A stretch of 64,000 nt of DNA from Echinometra lucunter (Eukaryota > Echinodermata > Echinoidea > Camarodonta > Echinometridae). The stretch covers positions 561,464-625,463 of the forward strand of contig CM057158.1 of NCBI GenBank assembly GCA_029962745.1. Direction: 5' to 3'. Within the stretch, counting starts at the first letter, position 1. Each line of letters opens with the position of its first letter. The notes beneath the pieces were generated by a model. The model saw only the letters and a program-made list of their open reading frames with translations, was not told the origin of the DNA and did no database searches. A program made the translations under genes and the position numbers. Of the stretch, positions 13,101-23,110 are shown piece after piece.

Positions 13101-16100
13101 GCTTCAGCTTCCCCAATCCATTTCAGAGGACATTTCAAGGAATGCTCCCTCTCGGTACCCATTTGCTTCACCTGGGTAAGGTGTGGCAATGGAAATTAAA
13201 GTCTTACCAAAGGATGTTAATGCTACAGCAGAATACCTTGTAACCTGTAGTTAAAAATTGAGGACTTATCCACTAGACTACACACCTCTGCTACATGTAA
13301 ATGTTCATTTATTAGAATACCTGGCAGATAATCTTGTGTTTACCAATAGCAATAAAAATAATTATGAATTTGGTCTCATGAACTTATGGGGAGAAAGGTA
13401 TTGAACCAGAGAAAAGGGCTCATGAATGTTGATTAGCAAATAGGGGAATTTTTGAGTAATGTCGGTGTCCATTACATTTGCACATTAATTTCAGTAGACT
13501 GAATTTACTGTTAAAGGTATTTTAAAAAATTAAATGTTATCAGTCATTTAGAACCAAGGTCTTTACCATGATACAATACAATATTACAACATAATCTGGC
13601 AAAGATAATGTCTGCTCTTGTTGGATCATTGTTTCTTGGATTGCAGTGAGTCTGGAGTGGGTAGACTAATACCACATTGTTCTATTTTTCAGGGAGAGGG
13701 GCATTCATTTACACCCCCACCCCCCCCCCCCCCCCAAAAAAAAAAAAAAAAAAATACCTATAGTTTTTAGGACAACCCAGATGCATAGATTTAATACAAA
13801 ATGAGACAACTCTTTTTATGGTATGTTTGCAAAAGTATAAAATTGCTATAAGATAATGATAGATATGTTCCTTATTTTCAATGTCGCTGTGTGAAGTCAA
13901 TTCAATATGTTGTGGGAAGAAAAGAATTAGACTATGACTTGAAATCCTTACCATGCATGACCAATGCCAGGAACAATCTATGAATCTTCATAACCTTCAT
14001 TGGTAACTGGTTGGTAATTTTGTTTTGTCTTTAGGCGACACAATTTTATCACCATATTCATATTGAGTTTTACAGTAAATATTTGACTTCATTATTGTTC
14101 ATTAGAGCATTCATTGTAGGCCTTTCAAATATGTCATAAAAATACTCGCTCAGAATTGTTGCTTCCTATTCCAATGTATGTTTGCAATTTAGTCAATGAT
14201 ATTAAAATTATAAAGGGTTCCTTTAGGGGTGTTCACACATAAGGTACAAAGTGTGATTCAAAAGTCGATTTTCTAATTGCGATAAGAATTTTGATTTTAG
14301 TTTGCATGTAGACAGAATAATTTTACTAATGATCGCGATTAGAATTGCTCACAGTAAGAAGTGAAATTTTTAAGAATAATCATAATCATTTGCCGTGCGT
14401 TGTGCGTGTGAATGAAGTCAGGATGCAAAAATTGTTTTTTTCTATCCCATCTTTCTTTGGGTGTGAACGTCTGACATCTGGTTTGTTCGCAATGGATGTG
14501 CTGTGCACATTGCATGCACTGCACGCTATCTTGACGTCGTTGATATAGTATTGATAGTATTAAAATAAATAAGTGTTCATTAGTACATATACTTTTCAGT
14601 GAGTCTGCTTCAGTACTCTTAATAGCCCTTCTGTTGTTGATGCGTGGTGGAAAGTATTTTTCCCCGTGGAGATCGTGTTAAAAAGAAGTTTGAGCGGAGA
14701 AGTTTGTAGGCTTTCCTGCCTGTTTTTGTCCCTTCCTCGTGTGTGTGAATGGTTAAAAAAAAATCAAAATTTGAATCGCGGTTAGAATCGTGATTAGAAT
14801 CGCGATCCAAATTTCAGTCTCTCCCTTTGTGTGAATGGGCACAATAAAATTGAAATTTGGATTGCAATTTGAATCGCATTTCAAATTTCAATTCCTCTTG
14901 TGTGAATATTTACACCTTTTAATTCCTGGTTTTGTCCAGTTGGCCGATATATAGGACCTAAGATGTATTTTTTGTATTTTGTTTTTGTTTGTTGTTTGTT
15001 TGTTTGGGGTTCTACAAAGTGTATGTTAGATTCATGATGAATTAAATGCTACAATATTTCATCAACCTTTCCAGTAGTAAAAATGAAAGTAAAAGTGATT
15101 ACCTGGGGCAACTACCACCTAATTCTGTATGTAAAGTGTATTAGTTTAGTTATTGCTCAATTAATGATGTAAAATGATCAGTCGGCAAAAACGAGAAGAT
15201 TTCCGATTCAGAAGACCACCTTCCTCTTTCTTCATCAAATCCGAGATTTAATCACCTTCACTGTTGTTTACATAGCTAGTCTCGGAAGCAAAATGCTAAG
15301 ATAGCGCTATTGTTTGAGGACGACCTTTTGATCTCTGCGACTCAAAGTAGGACTGGAGAGGGTTAGGTATCATGATTAGTTTTTCAGCTGTGGGAGTGCT
15401 CATTTCATATAAAGGCTTCCTATTTCCTGTATTACTAATAATTATTTCTTCTTTTTCTCATTTTAATTGAATCTTAGAGAGCCATGGTTAGAATTAATGC
15501 CATATTTGTCAATATCCTGCAGGTGAAATGAAAGGGAAATAGGCCACAAGAGGAGTGGAAGCAATGATCATTAAAGCACTCTTCAGACATGAGGCCATGA
15601 ACTGTTTAAAATAATGCTGCAGAAATAGTAAATAAGATCATGTAATTTGCTTTACATTTATGTATCTTGCAACACAAAAATCAGGGAGTGCATGCACATT
15701 TCTCTTGTTACAGGTATCTATAATTTTTGCCTCATGACATTGTACCTTCTCACTAAAATTGTTTTACATTTAAGACATTAGGGGTAGAAGAGGAGTAAGT
15801 TCGGACAAGGTCCTGATCCAGAGCTAATAGGAATGCTATTGGTATCAGCATCAGCACCACTCGATCCGCTCGTGGTCCAGATTACTCAACCAACTTCAAT
15901 AGTCAGATTTAGTTTTGACTCAAAATGAATTTCTCGTGATAAGAACCAAGGATAATGTTTTACTATTATAGTCCAATAGGGCGTTGTGTACATTAGCAAA
16001 CCAGAACCAACGCTGTTCGCACAACTTGATGCAGATTCTCTGTGAGTTTTGCTGTATGTTTTATGAGAAGATGGTGAGGAAAAAAGATTAGACAACTTGG

Positions 16101-18677
16101 GATTTGTAAGCATGCCATCTGCCCAACCATGGAAATGAATGCGCTTAGCAGATGTTATGCATTCTAGCTGCTGTAAATGTGAAAGGTAGCATAATTGGTG
16201 TGGATCAAGTTTGTAGCTGTAGGTCCGGACTAAGTCTGGACTTAATACCCTTTGGCACTAAATGTTAAAATGGTATAAAAGAACAACAGTCTTTCCAGTG
16301 GACTTATCTGTTTTCCTTTTAAAAACTGTGGCCATTTTGGAATAGGGATAGAACCTTTTATGTGAATTTCAAACATCCTTGAATCATGCAAACAAGCAGT
16401 AACATTGGTATTTACTTATACCCTGGTGTGACTCAAAACAAAATCACAAATATTTTGCAACTAAAGGATTAAATCAAAGAATTTCCCAACCATTAAGTTT
16501 TCAAAGTAAATTAAATCATACTCTGAGTCTGAAAACAGTACACTCAATGATGTTGGTAGGACTCATACTTAAAAGGTAACTCATCCCATTTGCAAAATCA
16601 ACGAAAATCCATACAGTTTGGCATGAGTTTAGGATATGCCTTTCTGATACTGTTCATTTGATCTTACGGTCATGCATTGCTTAAGTTATTAATGTAAAAT
16701 GAAAATCTGGCTACCAACCTTGAATAAGCAAGTCGGATCAGCTGACCGGCAGTAGCGCAGCCAGCTGCATATAGCTAGCTAGCTCAGCCACGCACAGCTT
16801 GCGGCCAAGACACATACCATACATAATATAGCGGCACTGTAACATGAATCCTTTCGTTGTGTGCTATCTCGAATCTTCAAGTCTTTTTTTCGTGGTACGA
16901 AAAAAAAGAAAGCTCTGATGAATTATCGAAGAGTATTTCCTTAAAACCGAATTTCACGCTTTGTCAATTTCAGGGATAGGTTATATAGCCTTTCTCTCTC
17001 AAATGATGACAGAGTCAGGGAACTTTCAGAATTGGGTCTGCAAAAGGGACGGGCTGTCTTTAAGCCTAATTCATGAAGTCTCATTAGATTACCAGTGTAT
17101 GGTAGCATGGTCTGTTAAAGACAACCTAGGGTCATTTACTTAATTGTGGATATTATACCCATAATAATCAAAACTAACCCTGAAAATTTCTGATAATGCA
17201 CAGTTTGCTTCAACGATTATTCTCATTATCTATGTATTATGGACGTAATTAAGTTGCGGACGGGGTTATTAAGGAATGCAACTGAAATAACAAACTCAGT
17301 TTCATATCCAGATCTATGTGATGGTTGAGATGAGACACCGGTGTGGATAAATCTTCAAGACATTTTATGCCCATGCATAGGACATGGCTGATGGTTTATA
17401 ACTCATAAACTATACATGTTTGTTTAAACTGGTTTTCATGTGTCCATACAAAACCTGTATCAGACATCAACTAAAATGAAAAGCATTATGAGATAATAAT
17501 GATAGTTATGTTAAGATGGAGAACACAGCATCCCAGAGAATGCTTAAGATGCTCAAGAAGTATCATTTTATCAAGCTGGAATATATATAGATAAGTGCCT
17601 TACCAATGGATAGTAGTGCTGTGGAAGGGATTTGAATTGTGATTTGAACACCATTAAATCCAGTTTAATATTCATCCACTAGACTCCAATGCATGTAAAT
17701 ATGAGCCAGATGAAATTTATTTATAAAATCATTTCTTAAATCACTGTATGATCTTTGTAGGCTTTTCCTTTGAAATTTATCATTTTATTTTCATTTGAAT
17801 TCCAAGACATCTAATCATGATGCACCTTACCCTAGGTAGCCCCTTGACTCAGTTCTCATGAGGTATATTACTAATACACAGGTGACATGAGATGACCAAC
17901 CTTTATGTTAATCTATCCAATCTTTCCTTCATTTTTTCTATTCTCACCTTTTTACCTATCAGTGTGTTCTGTGCTTGATTAGGTAGAAGTTGATGAGTCA
18001 GACCAGAATTCTAATGTTTAATGCAACCATCTTTACAAGAGGCCTTGTCAAATTTCAACCTCAAATTGCAATTAGATTGTCTCTTACTAGTTGACTTTCT
18101 CTCAATTGGAATTCTTGTGACTCACACTTTATGTCAAATATGTGACACAATTTAGACAATTCTTTTGATTTCTTTGTAGGGTGATTACTTTCACATTCTG
18201 TCACTGATAAAGTTCATTTTTCTTTAGAAAACTAGCTTTAAAGATAGAATGAAGATTATTTTCAAAGCAAAACTTGTAAAATGTGTGTAAAACAACAATT
18301 ATTTGTCATAGTTTTCACCAAGCCATCTGTTAAGTGCCAGAGGGGTATTAATTCATTATACAGTGATGAGTTTTATATCCTTCTGACTCTGACCAAATAA
18401 ACTTCTCGTGACATTAGTGCTCACCCATGGCATAGACTCAATATCTGATTCGTTGTATTGCTATTATGTATTGAAAGCTCAGAAGTCGAATGAAAATGAT
18501 CACACCTTTTGCTTTCTCCTCTTTTCTACTCTCTTTTCTTTTCTTTTTTTCCCCATAATCACAGGTTTTTCCAGTGTAGTCTCTGTTCAAGGCAAACTAG
18601 AAGCATACCTGTCAGCCAACAATCCTGTTCATTACCAGACTCTGATAGATGCTGGCATCTTGAAGGACCACAGATAG
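4796..18677 (+). CDS. THTPA: Thiamine triphosphatase, complete two-exon coding region
   Basis: Hydrolyses thiamine triphosphate to thiamine diphosphate in the cytosol with Mg2+. The spliced CDS is 4796-5435 joined to 18565-18677, 753 nt, 250 residues; the human enzyme has 230. The CYTH signature ExExK is E30, E32, K34 in IEIERKFL. It is followed by DSYFDT (60-65), WLRRR (76-80), WELK (84-87), YEE (102-104), NRKNY (161-165), VDEADFGF (175-182) and VGEIE (184-188), in the same order as in vertebrate ThTPase. The second exon gives VQGKLEAYL and PVHYQTL, matching the vertebrate KLIVYL/DYQRLL end; K224 is its conserved lysine. Start: ATG 4796 has A at -3. An internal ATG at residue 28 aligns with the vertebrate N-terminus and could also be used. 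The 13.1 kb intron carries many mobile elements. Identity is near certain; exact start less so. Confidence 0.92.
5631..5636 (+). terminator. AATAAA poly(A) signal inside THTPA intron
   Basis: AATAAA lies 173 nt after the read-through stop at 5458 and is followed by a U/GU-rich stretch. Use of it would give a short transcript encoding a 220-residue protein without the last exon. Whether it is used is not known from sequence. Confidence 0.4.
6195..6628 (+). mobile_element. Non-autonomous DNA transposon, CCCCCTGTTC family, copy A
   Basis: The ends are inverted: the left CCCCCTGTTCAGACATAAAA matches the reverse complement of the right TTTTGTGTCGGAACACGGGG. The left flank is TTAA and the right flank TTAG, so a TTAA or TA target duplication is possible. 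It shares internal blocks in inverse orientation with 10464-10992 (for example the ACTCGATAAAGAA and TAGCTATACC segments). It lies in the THTPA intron and has no coding capacity. Confidence 0.75.
7751..7788. repeat. Poly-C tract, 38 bases
   Basis: Thirty-eight consecutive C on the plus strand, in the THTPA intron. The G strand could form quadruplex structures. The true length may differ because long homopolymers are hard to assemble. Confidence 0.9.
8355..8517. mobile_element. Hairpin MITE with GGGCTGCGTTTCA ends
   Basis: The two halves are reverse complements almost throughout: GGGCTGCGTTTCA on the left, TGAAACGCAGCCC on the right, and a long inner arm CCCATTGAAACGCGTGTT / AACACGCGTTTCAATGGG around a short AGAAAT-like loop. 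The flanks GAATTC are also palindromic. It is a fold-back miniature element in the THTPA intron, without coding capacity. Confidence 0.85.
8534..8571. repeat. (CT)n microsatellite
   Basis: Dinucleotide CT repeat directly after the hairpin MITE. Confidence 0.9.
8931..9227 (-). mobile_element. tRNA-headed repeat, single arm
   Basis: On the minus strand a tRNA-like head (9156-9227) is followed by ATTTTTT and a ~220 bp tail ending in CATTTTCATTTCTTTCA and an AT-rich end. Part of the tail is duplicated around a (TA)n run. The same tail is present at 56205-56360. No partner arm is visible on the other side, so this is a half copy or a single SINE-like insertion. It lies in the THTPA intron. Confidence 0.7.
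9156..9227 (-). tRNA. Decayed tRNA-like module, loop reads UCU
   Basis: The minus strand has an A-box-like TGGTCTAGTGG, an anticodon stem TGGC/GCCA with loop GTTCTAA (anticodon UCU at the standard position), and a perfect B box GGTTCGATTCC. The 3' acceptor strand CGGAGGC is kept, but the 5' acceptor strand is lost, so it cannot form a full cloverleaf. It is a repeat-borne relic rather than a functional tRNA gene. Confidence 0.6.
9535..10080. mobile_element. Fold-back pair of tRNA-headed repeat
   Basis: The left arm 9535-9684 is the reverse complement of the right arm about 9943-10085 over ~140 bp, with only a few mismatches by eye. The arms contain TGTATATACAACAGCTTTGG, TCTCGATTGTCTCACA and TTTGCAAAATTTCC blocks. 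Between them lies a central region with one intact tRNA module (9880-9950) pointing outwards. The left arm keeps only the last bases of its tRNA module (GTCTCCGCCGGGAAT). A 21-bp direct repeat containing TGTTACCTGATCACAAA lies at 9684-9704 and 10080-10100. Either two oppositely oriented SINE-like insertions or one fold-back element would explain this. Confidence 0.75.
9880..9950 (+). tRNA. Perfect cloverleaf tRNA with UCA anticodon, inside a repeat
   Basis: A 71-nt tRNA fold in which every stem pairs: acceptor GTCTCCG/CGGAGAC (7 bp), D stem GTCT/AGGC with one G-U, anticodon stem TTGGC/GCCAA (5 bp) and T stem CCGGG/CCCGG (5 bp). The loop is GTTCATA, giving UCA at positions 34-36, which would read UGA. 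Position 37 is U and 32 is G, both unusual. The A box (TGGTCTAGTGG) and B box (GGTTCGATTCC) are intact, and a T6 pol III terminator follows at 9952-9957. It is too short to be selenocysteine tRNA. Sister copies read UCU. It sits in the THTPA intron, same strand. Function unproven; a repeat-derived pseudo-tRNA is the cautious reading. Confidence 0.6.
10464..10992 (-). mobile_element. Non-autonomous DNA transposon, CCCCCTGTTC family, copy B
   Basis: Inverted relative to the copy at 6195-6628, with one end GTGTCTGAACAGGGGGT and the other ACCCTGTTTAGACAAAA. Near its plus-strand left end it contains three direct repeats of 74 bp (starting at about 10489, 10563 and 10637). Each has a TAGCTATACC / GAAACAGTATAGC inverted motif and a GATGGATTTTTGTGT block. 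Copy A has only about one such unit. No coding capacity. Confidence 0.75.
10993..12989. other. THTPA intron, no feature recognised
   Basis: AT-rich intron sequence. I see no exon, RNA gene or repeat boundary that I can support. Confidence 0.5.
12990..13292 (-). mobile_element. tRNA-derived SINE (GTGGATAA family), near full length
   Basis: On the minus strand it begins with GTCTAGTGGATAAGTCC, followed by CATCCTTTGGTAAG, CCCAGGTGAAGCAAATGGGTACC, GCATTCCTTGAAATG and ATATCCAAAGTTCTTTGGC. The same blocks in the same order occur on the plus strand at 31826-32130. This is a SINE with a tRNA head and a body shared with SINEs of marine deuterostomes. It is degenerate and inactive, and lies in the THTPA intron. 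Confidence 0.75.
13717..13755. repeat. Poly-C / poly-A junction
   Basis: C-rich run (about 13717-13735) directly followed by about 19 A. It may be the tail of an old retro-insertion, but no body is recognised. Confidence 0.7.
14225..14916. mobile_element. Possible DNA element with GGTGT...TCACACA ends
   Basis: The left end AGGGGTGTTCACACATAAGG and right end CTTGTGTGAATATTTACACCTT are gapped inverted matches. The interior has repeated GATTAGAATCGCGATT-like motifs near both ends, which is typical of subterminal repeats of hAT-like or other non-autonomous elements. No open frame. Only one copy is in this window, so the boundaries are tentative. Confidence 0.4.
14917..16568. other. THTPA intron, no feature recognised
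   Basis: Intron sequence without recognisable exons or repeat ends, apart from T/G-rich patches near 14970-15005. Confidence 0.5.
16569..17063 (+). mobile_element. TTAA-flanked non-autonomous element (family 1), copy 1
   Basis: About 495 bp, flanked by TTAA on both sides. The inverted ends (AAGGTAACTC on the left, GGGACGGGCTGTCTT on the right) also match the second copy at 52100-52586, where they are AAAGGTAACTCGTCCC and GGGACGGGCTACCTTT. The interior is nearly the same in both copies (for example GATCAGCTGACCGGCAGTAG, CTAGCTAGCTCAGCC). The TTAA target and the absence of coding capacity suggest a piggyBac-like MITE. It lies in the THTPA intron. Confidence 0.85.
17583..17697 (-). mobile_element. 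5' fragment of the GTGGATAA-type SINE
   Basis: On the minus strand: GAGTCTAGTGGATGAATATT, a decayed tRNA head, TTCAAATCCCTTCCACAGCAC and ATCCATTGGTAAGGCACTTATCT. This is the head and first body block of the SINE seen at 31826. The remaining body is missing. Confidence 0.65.
18565..18677 (+). CDS. THTPA: THTPA last coding exon (residues 214-250)
   Basis: A pyrimidine-rich tract and CACAG acceptor (18560-18564) precede GTTTTTCC. Joined to the G left over from exon 1 this rebuilds Gly214 and continues as FSSVVSVQGK, LEAYLSANNP, VHYQTLIDAG, ILKDHR and stop TAG at 18675-18677. The KLxxYL and HYQ motifs match the end of vertebrate ThTPase, where this lysine contacts substrate. Phase (1) and reading frame agree with the exon 1 donor. 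Confidence 0.88.
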
Positions 18678-18777
18678 TCCAGTGGTTAGGGTTAAGACTA
18701 CACCATGATCATGACTGCCATCCCCATGATTGTCAAGGGAACACTGGGTTTTTATTCTAACTACAATTGATGTGCAC

Positions 18778-18800
18778 ATATATAAAGTTTTTATTTGTGT
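18778..18800 (+). terminator. Possible THTPA poly(A) region
   Basis: A TATAAA variant hexamer about 100 nt after the stop, followed by a T/GT-rich stretch. No AATAAA is found close by, so the true end is uncertain. Confidence 0.25.
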
Positions 18801-19009
18801 AAAATATGCATGCTTTCAATGATAACTCCTATGGAGTTGTATATAAGCATCATATGTTTGGTTTTTTTTAAGGGGGGGGGGGTGTAAAGCTTGTAAGGAA
18901 GAAAGCCTTATCCCCATTACACACCAAAAAAAAAACTTACCCACCAGTTATTAAGCCAATATTGAGCATTTCATCAAGATTTTCAGCAATGGGTATTAAC
19001 CCCACCGAA

Positions 19010-19480
19010 CCGCCAACAGTGATACTGATATGAAATGTCAAGATTTGAAAGTAAAGAGTGTTGTAAGATCGTTCCCACCGCCAAATCTGTAGTTAAACCA
19101 GTATCGGGTATGAAGATTTGAATGTAAGGAGTGGTATGATATTATCTACCCCTACACCACACCTATAGTTACACTGGTTTCAAGGATCAAGATTTGAATG
19201 TGGGTAGAGGTATAAGGTCATCCCCAACACCGGTTATACCGGTATCAAGCATCAAGATTTGAATGTAGGTAGAGGTATAAAGTCATCCCCAACACAAGTT
19301 ATAGCGGTATCAAGCACCAAGATTTGAATGCAGGTAGAGGTATAAAGTCATCCCCAACACCAGTTATACCGGTATCGAGCACCAAGATTTGAATGTAGGT
19401 AGAGGTATAAGGTCATCCCCAACACCGGTCATAGCGGTATCGAGCATCAAGATTTGACTGTGAGGAAAGGTATAAGTATG
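19010..19480 (+). repeat. Minisatellite, ~65 bp unit, about seven copies
   Basis: The phrase CAAGATTTGAATG recurs at about 19039, 19113, 19188, 19253, 19318, 19383 and 19448. The last five are spaced 65 bp apart and the first two 73-76. Each unit also has GGTATAA, TCATCCCCAACACC and TATACCGGTATC blocks. It lies a few hundred bases after the THTPA stop and may be in its 3' UTR or just beyond. Confidence 0.85.
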
Positions 19481-19559
19481 AATTCTGCATTCTCCGAGCA
19501 ACTTAATTAACAATGTGTAGAGATAGACAGTATAAACCATCCAATAGTTAAATTGGGTT

Positions 19560-19626
19560 GTATATACAAATCATGCGCTATACAAGTTGCATTTTTTATT
19601 GTTATTATTACTATTATTATTATCAA
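19560..19626 (+). mobile_element. SINE tail fragment with (ATT)n
   Basis: GCGCTATACAAGTTGCATTT followed by TTATTATTA repeats matches the 3' end style of the SINE at 31826-32130 (GCGCTATACAAGAACGG then ATTATT). Confidence 0.5.
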
Positions 19627-21799
19627 AATCAAACTATACCATAAAGTTTGATGATTTAAGCCTACTCTTGATTTAAATAGTACTTAACTGCTTCACTGCA
19701 GAAGTAGCAATCTTTGTAATTCTTTGCAATCTTGCAAATCTCTACAATCCAACCATTTCTCTATAAATTCTCTGACTTCCGACTACATATCTAAAGAATC
19801 AGATCTTTTCTCTTTGTATCATCACAACCTTAAAATGGAATCTTGTTTTGAAGGGGGGGCATTCTTTTTTTTTCCAGGTTATCTCTGTAACACAAACAGA
19901 ATGAAGGCTTTTCCTTTGAAAGCAAGATTCTATTCACAGTAACTCTTCATTTATGCAACTTTTGTTTTTTTTTTTGTTTTTTTTTACTGATATAACTTTT
20001 TTGTTTGTTTGTTTTTGTTTTTGTTAAAATGATCCTGAGTTTCAATACAAATTGTTCACACAAGACAAATTGATTGTACAGTTGTGGACTTTATCCCGTT
20101 AAATGTGTAGTTTGCCCCTTCTAGACCAGAAGGGAGGGGTTTGATGGCAACCAGATCCAGAGAGGATCGCCTGTGGATTAGTTTCCTATCACTTAATATA
20201 ACAAGTTGGTAATCCTCACTCCAATTTCCATTTAAGAGCCTGTCCTTTGAGGCTAGACTCCCTTCATATTAACCCATTCCATCCCGATCTTAGTAGATAC
20301 AAAGTGCTGAATGATAAGCTATGACTTAATCACCAAATTGTGTCCCTTTGTACCTGGCACTGCATAGAAACTCCAAAGAGAAAGGGAGTAATTTTGTGAC
20401 TCAAATTACCATGAAAGCTATTCTGCTTCTCAGTCTTAATAGAGGAGGGAAAGAGAGAGGGGAGAATTTAAACACTTCACAGAACAATAGAGGCTTACAT
20501 TGTATTGTTCAGGGCAATGTATACTTTGGAAAAAAGAGGGTCAAGAAAAATAGTGACTTTACTTTTGGGAAAAGTGTTTATCTTAGTGAAGGGCTGTGCC
20601 AAGCTTTTCTCTCTTCTTTGTTTGTGTTCTGCTTTATAAAGAGATTGAAAGCTTTTGAACATTTGTTAGACTTCCAATCAAAGAGAATTAAAGGGAAAGA
20701 AAGATACAAGATGGAAAATAGTGATCAGAATTCCTTCAATCCTCTCGCTCTTACTTCCCTTTTTTCAAATTGATTAAAAATTATGTCTTCTTCTCACTCT
20801 GATTTTAACAACATAATCTTGGGAAGATTTAGACTCTCTGACATCCAAATTGATATACACAAAATAAAACAGGGATGGGGGAATGTGTTACTGTGGCAAT
20901 TCAGTAGTGAGGAAAAAATTGAAAATTTGCTCATTGATTTCAATTAGGATTCTCTTCAACCTTGAAATTGATGTATACAGAAATAGTGAATATAATCATT
21001 GTAAAAGGAGTGATACTTTTCAATCTATACCACAGTCACCACTTAAGTCAGTCACTTATACAGAAGGAAGTTGGATTGATTATTTAACAAATTTTCAGTG
21101 AATAAGTAATGTTTTGTTTGATAATGGAGAATTTGCATTCAGTATACAAAGAAGTGTAATTATTTTGTTTGAATAATATCTGTGTGTGAGTGTATGCGTT
21201 AGCTCTTCTCATAGTTCTTAAATATGTCAGAATAAGAGGAATTCGAAGCATATGTAATTACATAATCTGAACTTTGTAGCCCAATTTTTAAATTCCACTG
21301 GGATAGGATTTCTACATGCTTTATATTCCTCATATTTTAATACCGTTTTAGAAAAAAAGTATACATGTAACCTCTTCCAATTAGCTTGTAGTATCATGCC
21401 ATAAAAGGAAACCAATCATTACCAAGGAGCTTCATATAACCACTTCCCAATCTTACAATGACAAGACATGATAAGATGAGTGGTGATGAAAGGTGACTGC
21501 ACTGTTGTATGGATCTAATTAATCATAACCTCATCATGGCATGGTGAGAATACCTTCTTTCTTAACATACTAATCAGATTAAAGATCATCATCACCAGTT
21601 TTTAGACTTAGATTTATTGCCATGTCCAGTACAAATTTGCTTCACCAAAATGATTTCTGATGGACTAGGATGAAATCAGATTTTTATCAGATATGATGTA
21701 AATTCTTTGATCCTTTTATTATGTCACACATGAGATCTCTCTTAGTGCATTCCACTTGGGCAATGAAGTAGAACTAATTTACAACCTTCTTAGCACTAT
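19627..21799. other. Intergenic, nothing recognised
   Basis: AT-rich sequence with T runs near 19960-20025. A 141-codon frame at 20348-20773 starts with TTG and shows no family motif or splice context, so it is not called. Confidence 0.5.
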
Positions 21800-22150
21800 T
21801 TTTTAGTCTGTTATGATTGGGTGGAGCAGGATCATTAGCGCCCTCATCAGCGCCTCCCATTTTTCTGTCACGTCAAGCCGACATGCAAATAAATGAGGTC
21901 ACAAAAGTACATCGCACTCATTAGCGGAAGACGAGATGAGAAGAGAGAGGGTACATCATGCACACGTAACCATCCCACATCTGCATATTTGCACTTTTTC
22001 TGCGAGCTCATTTAGAGCCGAAAAACCACTTGAAACCTGATATGTTGCGCGGCCTTCCTGACTGCCTCTACCATGCTAATTCCGGCCTTCCCCCCTAGGG
22101 CCCCTTACGGTGCTACTCCTCTAAGCCAATAATCTGATTAATACTGAACT
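21800..22150. promoter_or_regulatory. Candidate conserved enhancer 1
   Basis: A block of higher complexity than its AT-rich surroundings. It has an octamer ATGCAAAT (POU type) followed by AAATGAGG, a second TGCATATTTGC, and TAATCTGATTAAT homeodomain-type sites near the right end. No frame or repeat explains it. Whether it is conserved cannot be judged from one genome. Confidence 0.3.
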
Positions 22151-22779
22151 TGTGAATATTCATAAGTTGACACACTTTTTGTCTGCTTTTTAAGAGAAAA
22201 GGGCAGGTCTAATTAACATGAGTGGTGAAGGTGTTGGCATTTTCAGCAGATCATTTGGTGCAGTGTTAATTTTTACTTCCCACCCAAAGCTATGACAATG
22301 TGAAAAGTTGACATTATACAGTGCACAATGGATGCATACATATGCCCATTGCTGTCCCACCGAGGAGTTGGTGTAATGTCTTTCTAAATCGCTTTCTTTC
22401 TAGATCCAAAATGAAAGTATAAGACATTCATTTTTATAATATTGTGAGTTATAACTAAAGTGTTTACTTTTAGAAATATATAGCATACAGACTACAAGCA
22501 TTTATTTTCATAGCAAGCTTCTGAAAGTACCCTAAAAAAAATATGCCTACCCTTTCATGTAGCTGTATTTTTAAAAGCTTTCTAGAATAGAAGACAAGGA
22601 AGTTTCATTTTTGGTTTATAATGAAAAAAGATTGATATTCCACCCATTAGTAGTGCACAAACTAATTTACTCCACTTAGTACGAACCAGTATCTCATTAA
22701 GATTAATTTTCTTTCCTCTTCTGATGATATGAACAAGCTTTCCTTTACTCTCTTCCTATCTCTCATTAAAAGCTAACTA

Positions 22780-23110
22780 TGGAGTAATTAGTCAATTTTG
22801 AATAAATATCAAAGAGGTGCACATCCGCGCATTAAAATACATTATTATTAATCAAGGGTTACTCCCTAATGCGAAGGAGGATGACTTTGATCGTTACCAG
22901 TGCACCGCCGATGGTTAATTACGGCATGAATGCGCCCCAATCCCACAAACCTAAGCGGGTGTCTGAAACTGTCATCAAGATAATTAATTCGTTAACAATG
23001 TAATTGGAAGATTCGCCCTTTTTTATCTTGTTAGCTGTGCAACTGGGTTGATTAAGTGCCATTCTCAGAGTTCTCTCACATCACTTTTCCAGGAGATGCT
23101 GCCATGACGA
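22780..23110. promoter_or_regulatory. Candidate conserved enhancer 2
   Basis: Dense homeodomain-type cores (GTAATTAGTC, ATTATTAATC, GGTTAATTACG, GATAATTAATTCG), a TTTGAT element and CpG-containing stretches, all without simple repeat or coding signal. The texture is that of a deuterostome developmental non-coding element. Inference from motif density only. Confidence 0.3.

Noticed and set aside
20348..20773. 141-codon plus-strand frame
   Set aside because: Starts with TTG, has low-complexity lysine/serine composition and no recognisable motif or splice context.
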